A DNA stretch of 64,000 nt from Pseudomonas sp. Root71 (lineage in GTDB: Bacteria > Pseudomonadota > Gammaproteobacteria > Pseudomonadales > Pseudomonadaceae): assembly GCF_001429045.1 (NCBI RefSeq), contig NZ_LMHY01000012.1, forward strand, positions 466,212 through 530,211, given 5' to 3'. The notes beneath the pieces were generated by a model. That model had not been told where the DNA came from. It saw nothing but the letters and a program-made list of their open reading frames with translations, and made no database searches. The position numbers and the translations under genes are program-made. Positions 19,637-27,813 of this stretch are shown piece after piece (the first letter of the stretch is position 1; the number at the start of each line of letters is the position of its first letter).

Positions 19637-19873
19637 ATGCCGATACAACCTGGGCTCTACCAACATTACAAAGGTCCGCAGTACCGCGTATTCAGTGTTG
19701 CGCGGCATTCGGAAACCGAAGAAGAAGTGGTCTTCTATCAAGCCCTGTATGGCGATTACGGCTTTTGGGTGCGTCCCTTGAGCATGTTCCTGGAGTCCGT
19801 CGAAGTTGACGGCGAACAGGTGCCACGCTTTGCTTTGGTGCAGGCCGAAGAAAGCCTTTTCAACAAGCCATAA
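19637..19873 (+). CDS. DUF1653 family protein
   Basis: A 78-residue protein beginning MPIQPGLYQHYKGPQYRVFS. The GxYxHYKG...Y pattern and the aromatic residues YGDYGFWVRPLSMF identify the small beta-rich DUF1653 family, whose function is unknown. The start at 19637 is the family start; GAGG lies nine bases upstream. It sits between the fadBA terminator and topA, as in other Pseudomonas. No signal peptide. Confidence 0.88.
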   Translation: MPIQPGLYQHYKGPQYRVFSVARHSETEEEVVFYQALYGDYGFWVRPLSMFLESVEVDGEQVPRFALVQAEESLFNKP

Positions 19874-19987
19874 GCTGGGTGCGCGCAAAACCCTGCGCTT
19901 GACCTCACCTTGTTGCCACTATATATAGCGGTGCCGCGTCAGGCGCCAACCGCCTTTCACTTCTCGAATTCAGGAATTTTCTGATCC

Positions 19988-22615
19988 ATGGGCAAATCGC
20001 TGGTCATTGTGGAATCCCCGGCTAAGGCCAAGACCATCAACAAGTATTTGGGCAACGAATACGTGGTGAAGTCGAGTATCGGCCATATCCGAGACCTGCC
20101 CACCAGCGGTTCGGCTAGCGCCAGCAAAGAGCCAGCCGCCAAGCGCGGCAAGGCTGCCGCGGGTGAAGTGCCGGCACTGTCGCCGAAAGAAAAAGCGCGC
20201 AAGCAGCTGGTCGCTCGCATGGGGGTCGATCCGGACCATGGCTGGAAAGCCAAGTACGAGATCCTCCCGGGCAAGGAAAAGGTCATCGAAGAGCTGCGCC
20301 GGCTCGCCAAGGATGCTGACACCATCTATCTCGCAACCGACTTGGACCGCGAGGGGGAAGCCATTGCCTGGCACCTGCGCGAAGCCATCGGTGGTGACGA
20401 CACCCGCTACAAGCGCGTGGTGTTCAACGAAATTACCAAGAAGGCGATCCAGGAAGCCTTCTCGAAGCCAGGCGAACTGGATATCGACCGCGTTAACGCC
20501 CAGCAGGCGCGTCGTTTCCTCGACCGCGTCGTGGGCTACATGGTTTCGCCGCTGCTGTGGGCCAAGATCGCTCGCGGTCTGTCTGCCGGTCGCGTGCAAT
20601 CGGTTGCCGTGAAGCTGGTGGTCGAGCGCGAACGTGAAATCCGTGCGTTCATCCCGGAAGAGTACTGGGAAGTCCACGCCGACCTCGGCACCGCCAAAGG
20701 CGCGACCGTGCGTTTCGACGTGGCTCGCGAAAAGGGCGAAGCCTTCAAGCCGCTCAACGAAACCCAGGCCATGGCTGCACTGGAGAAGCTCAAGGCTTCC
20801 AGCTACAGCATCGTCAAGCGCGAAGACAAACCGACCAGCAGCAAGCCGTCGGCGCCGTTCATCACCTCCACCCTGCAACAGGCCGCGAGTAACCGCCTGG
20901 GCTTCGGTGTGAAGAAAACCATGATGATGGCCCAACGTTTGTACGAAGCCGGCTACATCACTTATATGCGTACCGACTCCACCAACCTTTCGGTTGATGC
21001 CGTGGCAATGGCGCGTACTTATATTGAAGGCGAGTTCGGCAAGAAGTACCTGCCGGAAACCCCGAACGTCTACAGCAGCAAGGAAGGCGCACAAGAGGCT
21101 CACGAAGCGATTCGTCCGTCCGACGCCAATACCGAGCCAAGCAAGCTGTCGGGCATGGAGCGTGACGCTGAGCGCCTCTACGAGCTGATCTGGCGCCAGT
21201 TCCTCGCTTGCCAGATGCTGCCGGCGCAATACCTGTCGACCACGGTCACTGTGGGTGCCGGCGACTTCGAGCTGCGCGCCAAGGGCCGCATCCTGAAGTT
21301 CGACGGTTACACCCGCGTCATGCCGCAAATCGCCAAGCCAGGCGATGACGACGTACTGCCGGACATGGCCCAGGGCGACGCGATGAAGCTGATCAAGCTT
21401 GATCCGACCCAGCACTTCACCAAGCCGCCGGCGCGTTACTCGGAAGCCAGCCTGGTAAAAGAAATGGAAAAACGCGGCATCGGTCGTCCTTCGACCTACG
21501 CGGCGATCATTTCGACCATCCAGGACCGCGGCTACGTGGCGCTGCACAACCGTCGTTTCTACTCGGAAAAGATGGGTGACATCGTCACCGAGCGTCTGGC
21601 GGAGAGCTTCTCCAACCTGATGGACTACGGTTTCACCGCCGGCATGGAAGAGCATCTCGATGACGTGGCCCAGGGCGAACGCGACTGGAAAAACGTGCTC
21701 GACGAGTTCTACGGCGACTTCAAGAAGAAACTCGAAGTAGCCGAAAGCCCGGAACACGGCATGCGCGCCAACCAGCCCGTCATGACTGACATTCCGTGCA
21801 CCACCTGCGGCCGGCCGATGCAGATCCGTACCGCGTCGACCGGTGTGTTCCTCGGTTGCTCGGGCTACAGCCTGCCGCCGAAAGAGCGCTGCAAGGCCAC
21901 CGTCAACCTGGTGCCGGGCGACGAAATCGCCGCGGACGACGAGGGTGAGTCGGAGTCGCTGGTGTTGCGTGGCAAGCATCGCTGCCCGATCTGCAGCACG
22001 GCGATGGATGCCTACCTGCTCGATGAAAAGCGCAAGCTGCACATCTGCGGTAACAACCCGGATTGCGATGGCTACGAAATCGAAGAGGGCACTTATCGCA
22101 TCAAGGGCTATGAAGGTCCGAGCCTGGAGTGCGACAAGTGCGGTAGCGAGATGCAGCTCAAGACCGGCCGTTTCGGCAAGTTCTTCGGTTGCACCAATGC
22201 TACTTGCAAGAACACCCGCAAGCTGCTGAAGAGCGGTGATGCGGCGCCGCCGAAGATGGATCCGGTGAAGATGCCTGAGCTGAAATGCGAAAAGGTCAAC
22301 GACACCTACATCCTGCGCGACGGTGCATCCGGTCTGTTCCTGGCCGCCAGCCAGTTCCCGAAAAACCGCGAGACCCGTGCTCCGCTGGTGATGGAAATCA
22401 TCCCGCACAAGGACGAGATCGATCCGAAGTATCACTTCCTCTGCGAAGCACCGAAGAAAGATCCGGATGGCCTCCCGACTGTGATTCGTTACAGTCGCAA
22501 GACCAAGGAGCAGTACGTGCAGACCGAAGTCGACGGTAAGCCGACTGGCTGGAAAGCGTTCTACGACGGCGGCAAGTGGACGGTCGAAGACAAGCGTCCG
22601 GCTGCGAAGGCGTAA
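19988..22615 (+). CDS. topA: DNA topoisomerase I TopA
   Basis: Type IA topoisomerase that relaxes negative supercoils through a 5'-phosphotyrosine intermediate. It has 875 residues. The TOPRIM domain begins [18 protein letters not shown] and includes the acidic triad in [18 protein letters not shown]. The catalytic Tyr is in [10 protein letters not shown] near residue 325. The C-terminus carries three Cys-rich zinc-ribbon repeats ([38 protein letters not shown]), each with a second Cys pair, then a further domain without Cys. An alternative reading on the opposite strand is long but is the mirror of high-GC codon use. A strong terminator follows. Confidence 0.97.
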   Translation: MGKSLVIVESPAKAKTINKYLGNEYVVKSSIGHIRDLPTSGSASASKEPAAKRGKAAAGEVPALSPKEKARKQLVARMGVDPDHGWKAKYEILPGKEKVIEELRRLAKDADTIYLATDLDREGEAIAWHLREAIGGDDTRYKRVVFNEITKKAIQEAFSKPGELDIDRVNAQQARRFLDRVVGYMVSPLLWAKIARGLSAGRVQSVAVKLVVEREREIRAFIPEEYWEVHADLGTAKGATVRFDVAREKGEAFKPLNETQAMAALEKLKASSYSIVKREDKPTSSKPSAPFITSTLQQAASNRLGFGVKKTMMMAQRLYEAGYITYMRTDSTNLSVDAVAMARTYIEGEFGKKYLPETPNVYSSKEGAQEAHEAIRPSDANTEPSKLSGMERDAERLYELIWRQFLACQMLPAQYLSTTVTVGAGDFELRAKGRILKFDGYTRVMPQIAKPGDDDVLPDMAQGDAMKLIKLDPTQHFTKPPARYSEASLVKEMEKRGIGRPSTYAAIISTIQDRGYVALHNRRFYSEKMGDIVTERLAESFSNLMDYGFTAGMEEHLDDVAQGERDWKNVLDEFYGDFKKKLEVAESPEHGMRANQPVMTDIPCTTCGRPMQIRTASTGVFLGCSGYSLPPKERCKATVNLVPGDEIAADDEGESESLVLRGKHRCPICSTAMDAYLLDEKRKLHICGNNPDCDGYEIEEGTYRIKGYEGPSLECDKCGSEMQLKTGRFGKFFGCTNATCKNTRKLLKSGDAAPPKMDPVKMPELKCEKVNDTYILRDGASGLFLAASQFPKNRETRAPLVMEIIPHKDEIDPKYHFLCEAPKKDPDGLPTVIRYSRKTKEQYVQTEVDGKPTGWKAFYDGGKWTVEDKRPAAKA

Positions 22616-22630
22616 AGCGTCGCGGCACTG

Positions 22631-22674
22631 AAAAGGCCGCATGAGAACCCTCGGGTTTTCATGCGGCCTTTTTT
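22631..22674 (+). terminator. terminator of topA
   Basis: AAGGCCGCATGA pairs with TCATGCGGCCTT, followed by TTTTT. Confidence 0.92.
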
Positions 22675-22774
22675 GGTGCTCCTGCAAAGAAGGGGGGGCT
22701 TGCGGTTGGATCGGCTGATCCTCGACACTGTCCAACCTGCATGAAGCAATTATTTCGTTGTGGAGGCTGCCGTC

Positions 22775-23299
22775 ATGGCCCACGAACTGTATACCCGCAC
22801 CAATCAGAAGATTTATTTCGCCGGCTTGTCGCTCGAAGCGCTGGCTCGCACTGAAGAGGGGCGGGCGATGAATTCGCTGGCGCTGATCCAGGCCGGACGC
22901 GAATCCACGCTGTTTCACCTGTACGGTGCGCTGTTGGGCCTGTGTCACGAAATCGCCGGTTTCTATCGCTTGCCTCAGGCCAATGCTCCCCGTGCAGAGA
23001 TGTTGCTGACTCGCGAGGTGCTGGACACCATCGCCATTCCGGAAATGGCTGAGCTGGTCGAACTGGCCAATAATCCGGAAACCTGGCTGGCCAAGCTGTT
23101 GGCCGCCCATGCTGCATTGTTTCAGCCGCCACGCGCGCCTCACAAGCCGAAAGGGGACGTGACCCAACCTCTGATCCAGGCTGTCAATCTGGATGAAGAG
23201 GAGGCACCGCAAGAGCTGAGTCGGGAAGAGCTGGAGAGCTGGCGTCAGAATCTGAAAGGATTGGCGATCCGCTTTCGCGAAGGCCTGAACGAGTGCTGA
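22775..23299 (+). CDS. conserved hypothetical protein (DUF6586-like)
   Basis: A 174-residue soluble, mostly helical protein starting MAHELYTRTNQKIYFAGLSL, ending in an acidic linker and a WRQNLKGLAIRFREGLNEC helix. The ATG at 22775 follows GTGGAGGCTGCCGTC, a strong site that decides against an ATG five codons upstream. It resembles the DUF6586 family found after topA in Pseudomonas; that name is from memory. No catalytic motif is evident. It is the first of two small genes (next at 23394) before the convergent lexA-sulA operon. Confidence 0.82.
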   Translation: MAHELYTRTNQKIYFAGLSLEALARTEEGRAMNSLALIQAGRESTLFHLYGALLGLCHEIAGFYRLPQANAPRAEMLLTREVLDTIAIPEMAELVELANNPETWLAKLLAAHAALFQPPRAPHKPKGDVTQPLIQAVNLDEEEAPQELSREELESWRQNLKGLAIRFREGLNEC

Positions 23300-23393
23300 C
23301 AGAAACAGTTTTGGGATGGCATCTGGTCAAGATCCCGAGCGAAGCCTGGCCGATGCCTATATAATCCCCGCCTTTCGTGGAGAACAGTCCTTT

Positions 23394-23627
23394 ATGCCAA
23401 CGTCCTTTCTAGAAATTGTCGAGTTACCAGACGGCCGTATCGAGCTGCGCAGGGCCGAGGACGAGGGTTCTCTGGTTACTTTGGATTTCTCCGAGGACGC
23501 CAAGGCATTCCTGCAAGGGCAGCACGTGGAAGTCGCCAAGGCGATGTTGAGCGTGGGTGTTCAGATGGCCGGTCGCCTGGTTGAAGGCGAATTCGACAAG
23601 GAAGAGGGGTCGCGGGTTCTTCATTGA
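23394..23627 (+). CDS. small conserved hypothetical protein (77 aa)
   Basis: A 77-residue acidic protein beginning MPTSFLEIVELPDGRIELRR; the first half is predicted beta hairpins and the second (AKAFLQGQHVEVAKAMLSVG) helical. GGAG lies about 11 bases before the ATG, a slightly long spacing. It has no signal peptide, membrane segment or cysteine. It occurs next to sulA-lexA in Pseudomonas gene order. Function unknown. Confidence 0.8.
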   Translation: MPTSFLEIVELPDGRIELRRAEDEGSLVTLDFSEDAKAFLQGQHVEVAKAMLSVGVQMAGRLVEGEFDKEEGSRVLH

Positions 23628-23665
23628 CCCCCCGTCTGTCGCTTTTCTTGATGTCGTTACTCATC

Positions 23666-23689
23666 GGCTTCTCTGTCCCTGGAGAAGCC
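23666..23689. terminator. hairpin between convergent genes (weak terminator)
   Basis: GGCTTCTC-N8-GAGAAGCC. Only short T-runs follow on either strand, so termination is uncertain, but it sits between convergent 3' ends. Confidence 0.4.
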
Positions 23690-23721
23690 TTGCGCGGTGA
23701 AGCGCGCGTCTTGTCTGCCGG

Positions 23722-24198
23722 TTAACCCAGTCGAATATTCAGGCTCTGAGCGTCCCCGGTGCGGGCGGCGCTGATCAGTTGTTGCCGCGATTGGGAGCTC
23801 AACGGGTTGATCCAGCTGACCACCGTGTGGCTGCGACCCAGGCGCAGGGCTTCGCAGGTCAGTTGCTGGGCGCTCTGGGTGCCCCGTGGTTGCAGCAACA
23901 GAATGCGCTCGCGGTTGAGGCCGGCATCTCGCAGCCAGGCTTGAGTCAGGCTGGCGGGCGGTGCGATCAGTGTCAGCCAGCGTGCGTCCTGGTCCTGGCT
24001 CAATTCCCTGAGGATCGGTGCCAGGAGGCTCAGGCAGTTCCCGGCTGCACCACGCAGTGACAGCTCGCTGAAAACGTCAGGTTCGGCGCTCCAGGGGGAC
24101 TCGACTACGTCTTTCAGGATCGGCGCCAATGGCTGTGCCATGAACGCTTCGAACAACGGCAGTTGGGTTTGCTGTGGTGATGTCTGTGGGAACTGCAT
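23722..24198 (-). CDS. sulA: SOS cell-division inhibitor SulA
   Basis: A 158-residue SulA. In the SOS response it binds FtsZ and blocks ring assembly until DNA is repaired. The core LTLIAPPASLTQAWLRDAGL and VVSWINPLSSQSRQQL fits the RecA-like SulA fold. The ATG at 24198 has an AAAGGAGGCACC ribosome site. It starts only 10 bp after the lexA stop, so lexA-sulA form one operon driven from the double SOS box, unlike E. coli where sulA is separate. The Lon-degradation tail ends in NIRLG. Confidence 0.9.
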   Translation of the reverse strand: MQFPQTSPQQTQLPLFEAFMAQPLAPILKDVVESPWSAEPDVFSELSLRGAAGNCLSLLAPILRELSQDQDARWLTLIAPPASLTQAWLRDAGLNRERILLLQPRGTQSAQQLTCEALRLGRSHTVVSWINPLSSQSRQQLISAARTGDAQSLNIRLG

Positions 24199-24208
24199 GG
24201 TGCCTCCT

Positions 24209-24817
24209 TTAGCGGCGAATGACGCCGACACTCAAGCCTTCGATCACCAGTTCCTGGTCTTGAAGGTTCACTTCAATAGGGGCGAACTCGGGGTTCTCGG
24301 CGATCAGCCAGACTTTGCTGCCGTCACGCTTGAAGCGCTTGACGGTCACTTCGTCGCCGATTCGCGCAACCACGATCTGGCCGTTGCGGGCTTCGCGGGT
24401 GGTGTGGACCGCCAGCAGGTCGCCGTCGAAAATGCCGATATCCTTCATGCTCATCCCGTGGACGCGCAGCAGGTAGTCGGCGCGCGGATGGAAGAAGGCG
24501 GGATTGATGTTGCAGGATTCTTCGATGTGTTGCTGCGCAAGAATCGGAGCGCCGGCCGCGACCCGGCCAATGATCGGCAGGGTGGAGTCGTCGGCCTTGG
24601 CTTCGAAACCGGGGATGCGAATGCCACGGGAGGCGCCAGGCGTCATTTCGATTGCACCCTTGCGAGCCAGTGCCTTGAGGTGTTCTTCCGCCGCATTGGG
24701 CGACTTGAAGCCCAGTTCCTGAGCGATTTCCGCACGGGTGGGTGGATACCCGTTGTCTTCCAGGCAGCGCTTGATGAAGGCCAGAATCTCTGCTTGTCGT
24801 GGCGTCAGCTTTAGCAT
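24209..24817 (-). CDS. lexA: LexA repressor
   Basis: SOS master repressor and self-cleaving serine protease, 202 residues. The N-terminal winged helix reads [20 protein letters not shown] and [15 protein letters not shown]. The cleavage site is in [10 protein letters not shown] (Ala-Gly). The catalytic Ser is in [20 protein letters not shown] and the Lys in [15 protein letters not shown]. Two LexA boxes overlap its promoter, showing autoregulation. sulA is co-transcribed downstream, and psrA is divergent. Confidence 0.97.
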   Translation of the reverse strand: MLKLTPRQAEILAFIKRCLEDNGYPPTRAEIAQELGFKSPNAAEEHLKALARKGAIEMTPGASRGIRIPGFEAKADDSTLPIIGRVAAGAPILAQQHIEESCNINPAFFHPRADYLLRVHGMSMKDIGIFDGDLLAVHTTREARNGQIVVARIGDEVTVKRFKRDGSKVWLIAENPEFAPIEVNLQDQELVIEGLSVGVIRR

Positions 24818-24827
24818 ATCGATCGCT

Positions 24828-24843
24828 CTGTTTTTTTATACAG
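24828..24843. promoter_or_regulatory. LexA/SOS box 1
   Basis: CTGT-N8-ACAG (CTGTTTTTTTATACAG), a perfect match to the gammaproteobacterial consensus, ending 11 bp from the lexA start codon. Confidence 0.93.
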
Positions 24844-24846
24844 TGA

Positions 24847-24862
24847 CTGGGATTATATACAG
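24847..24862. promoter_or_regulatory. LexA/SOS box 2
   Basis: CTGGGATTATATACAG, one base from the consensus CTGT-N8-ACAG and overlapping the -10 of the lexA promoter. Confidence 0.88.
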
Positions 24863-24879
24863 TGAGGCGATCTTGGCAA
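24852..24879 (-). promoter_or_regulatory. lexA-sulA sigma-70 promoter
   Basis: On the reverse strand, TTGCCA, 16-bp spacer, TATAAT. The second SOS box covers the -10. Confidence 0.75.
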
Positions 24880-24987
24880 TGCTCCTTTTTTCAGTCGCCG
24901 CCGGACGGTCAAACAGTCAGTGGATTGAAGCTTCGCCGTTGTGTGGTTAAATGTCTGACCGACCATTCCCGAAACGAACTGCCAGAC

Positions 24988-25016
24988 TTGACAATGCACA
25001 GGCTGAAACGTATGTT
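24988..25016 (+). promoter_or_regulatory. psrA sigma-70 promoter
   Basis: TTGACA at 24988-24993, 17-bp spacer, TATGTT at 25011-25016. The -10 lies inside the first PsrA operator, which would give tight autorepression. Confidence 0.8.
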
Positions 25017-25031
25017 TCAAACAAGTGTTTG
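25005..25031. promoter_or_regulatory. two overlapping PsrA operators
   Basis: GAAAC-GTAT-GTTTC (25005-25018) and CAAAC-AAGT-GTTTG (25018-25031) share one base. Both match the known PsrA pattern (G/C)AAAC-N2-4-GTTT(G/C). Confidence 0.9.
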
Positions 25032-25046
25032 TCAGGCGGAGTAGCC

Positions 25047-25754
25047 ATGGCCCAGTCGGAAACCGTTGAACGCATTCTTGATGCAGCCGAGCAGTTGTTC
25101 GCGGAAAAAGGTTTCGCCGAAACCTCGTTGCGTCTGATCACCAGCAAGGCGGGTGTCAACCTGGCGGCGGTGAACTATCACTTCGGTTCGAAGAAGGCGT
25201 TGATCCAGGCGGTTTTCTCGCGGTTCCTCGGTCCGTTCTGCATCAGCCTCGATAAAGAGCTGGAGCGGCGTCAGGCCAAGCCTGAAATCAAGCCGACCCT
25301 CGAAGAGTTGCTGGAAATCCTCGTCGAGCAGGCGCTGGTGGTGCAGCCGCGCAGCGGCAACGACCTGTCCATCTTCATGCGTTTGCTGGGGCTGGCGTTC
25401 AGTCAGAGCCAGGGGCACTTGCGGCGTTATCTGGAAGACATGTACGGCAAGGTGTTCCGCCGCTACATGATGCTGGTCAACGATGCGGCGCCGCGTATCC
25501 CACCTATCGAACTGTTCTGGCGTGTGCACTTCATGCTGGGTGCGGCGGCGTTCAGCATGTCCGGTATCAAGGCCTTGCGCGCGATTGCCGAAACCGACTT
25601 CGGCGTGAACACCTCGATCGAGCAGGTCATGCGCCTGATGGTGCCGTTCCTGGCTGCCGGCATGCGCGCCGAATCCGGCGTTACCGACGCGGCCATGGCC
25701 ACTGCCCAGCTGCGTCCGCGTAGCAAATCGACACCGGTTGCCGCCAAGGTTTAA
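25047..25754 (+). CDS. psrA: TetR-family regulator PsrA
   Basis: A 235-residue TetR repressor/activator that senses long-chain fatty acids; in Pseudomonas it represses fadBA-type genes and activates rpoS. The N-terminal helix-turn-helix reads LRLITSKAGVNLAAVNYHFGSKKALI; the C-terminal ligand domain is longer than average. The start at 25047 follows CGGAGTAGCC; an upstream in-frame ATG would place the operators inside the coding region. Identification rests on the sequence, on its place divergent from lexA and on its own operators. A near-match operator upstream of fadB links the two loci. Confidence 0.92.
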   Translation: MAQSETVERILDAAEQLFAEKGFAETSLRLITSKAGVNLAAVNYHFGSKKALIQAVFSRFLGPFCISLDKELERRQAKPEIKPTLEELLEILVEQALVVQPRSGNDLSIFMRLLGLAFSQSQGHLRRYLEDMYGKVFRRYMMLVNDAAPRIPPIELFWRVHFMLGAAAFSMSGIKALRAIAETDFGVNTSIEQVMRLMVPFLAAGMRAESGVTDAAMATAQLRPRSKSTPVAAKV

Positions 25755-25912
25755 CCGCGCACGGGTGGGCGCGGCAGCTGACATCCGCTAAGCTAGCCGC
25801 CCATGCCGACTCTCGTTTTGAACCCGTTTCCCATTGATATCGCCGACCTGCCGGGCACAGCGTCTGGCGGCGAATTCGTGTGGGCCGGGTTTTCTGTTAT
25901 CAAGGAATTTCT

Positions 25913-26923
25913 ATGACTGCTGGCTTGCAAGGCTCGTTGATGGTGGACGTCGCCGGTACCTGGCTGACCGCTGAAGATCGCCAATTGTTGCGCCAGCCCG
26001 AAGTGGGTGGCCTGATCATCTTTGCCCGTAACATCGAGCATCCGCGTCAAGTGCGCGAGCTGAGTGCGGCCATTCGCGCCATTCGTCCCGATCTGCTGCT
26101 GGCGGTGGATCAAGAGGGCGGCCGCGTGCAGCGCCTGCGCCAGGGTTTCGTGCGCTTGCCCGCCATGCGCGCCATTGCCGACAACCCGAACGCCGAATAC
26201 CTGGCCGAGCAGTGCGGCTGGATCATGGCGACCGAAGTGTTGGCCGTTGGTCTGGACCTGAGCTTCGCCCCGGTGCTCGACCTGGATTACCAGCGCAGCG
26301 CCGTTGTCGGCACTCGCTCGTTCGAAGGTGATCCCGAGCGCGCGGCCTTGCTCGCGGGTGCATTCATCCGCGGTATGAACAGCGCAGGCATGGCGGCTAC
26401 CGGCAAGCACTTCCCCGGCCACGGCTGGGCTGAAGCGGATTCCCACGTCGCGATCCCCAACGACGAACGTAGCCTCGACGAGATTCGCGCCAATGACCTG
26501 GTGCCGTTTGCCAAACTGAGCAAGCAACTGGCCGCGGTCATGCCGGCCCACGTTATTTATCCACAGGTCGATTCCCAGCCCGCCGGTTTCTCCCGACGCT
26601 GGTTGCAGGACATCCTGCGTGGCGAACTGCAGTTCGATGGCGTGATTTTCAGTGATGACCTGTCCATGGCGGGCGCTCACGTGGTCGGCGATGCCGCCAG
26701 CCGTATCGAAGCGGCGCTGACTGCCGGTTGCGACATGGGCCTGGTGTGCAACGACCGTGCGGCCGCCGAACTGGCCTTGAGCGCTGCGCAACGCCTGAAG
26801 GTCAAGCCTTCCGAGCGCATTGCACGGATGCGCGGCCAGTCGTTCGCCAGCACCGAATACCGTCAGGACCCGCGCTGGCTGGCCGCTGTCGGCGCGCTCA
26901 AAGAAGCTCAATTGATTGATTAA
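25913..26923 (+). CDS. nagZ: beta-N-acetylglucosaminidase NagZ
   Basis: Cytosolic GH3 enzyme that removes GlcNAc from GlcNAc-1,6-anhydroMurNAc peptides during peptidoglycan recycling; its products can induce AmpC through AmpR. It has 336 residues. Signatures are LLLAVDQEGGRVQRLR, the catalytic His/Asp loop GKHFPGHGWAEADSH and the nucleophile Asp in FSDDLSMAGAH. The start at 25913 follows AAGGAATTTCT. The stop is 12 bp from the mtiP ATG, implying an operon. It uses products of Slt, also encoded in this window. Confidence 0.95.
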   Translation: MTAGLQGSLMVDVAGTWLTAEDRQLLRQPEVGGLIIFARNIEHPRQVRELSAAIRAIRPDLLLAVDQEGGRVQRLRQGFVRLPAMRAIADNPNAEYLAEQCGWIMATEVLAVGLDLSFAPVLDLDYQRSAVVGTRSFEGDPERAALLAGAFIRGMNSAGMAATGKHFPGHGWAEADSHVAIPNDERSLDEIRANDLVPFAKLSKQLAAVMPAHVIYPQVDSQPAGFSRRWLQDILRGELQFDGVIFSDDLSMAGAHVVGDAASRIEAALTAGCDMGLVCNDRAAAELALSAAQRLKVKPSERIARMRGQSFASTEYRQDPRWLAAVGALKEAQLID

Positions 26924-27673
<750 letters not shown>

Positions 27674-27698
27674 GCCCCACTTGATACCGCGTTGACCC

Positions 27699-27793
27699 CA
27701 TCGCGAGCAAGCTCGCTCCCACAGTGTCCGCGTCGAACACAACTTTTGCGGACATCACTGAACCTGTGGGAGCGAGCTTGCTCGCGATGGCGG
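27699..27793. repeat. REP pair, copy 4 (outward-facing)
   Basis: CCATCGCGAGCAAGCTCGCT and, after about 50 bp, CTGTGGGAGCGAGCTTGCTC...GATGG. It lies between the convergent mtiP and SNF2 genes. Confidence 0.9.
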
Positions 27794-27813
27794 TCTAAAA
27801 AACGCCGAAAGTC

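Noticed and set aside
19970..23212. 1080-codon reverse frame opposite topA
   Set aside because: Complete TopA motifs lie on the other strand; this frame arises from GC-rich third positions.
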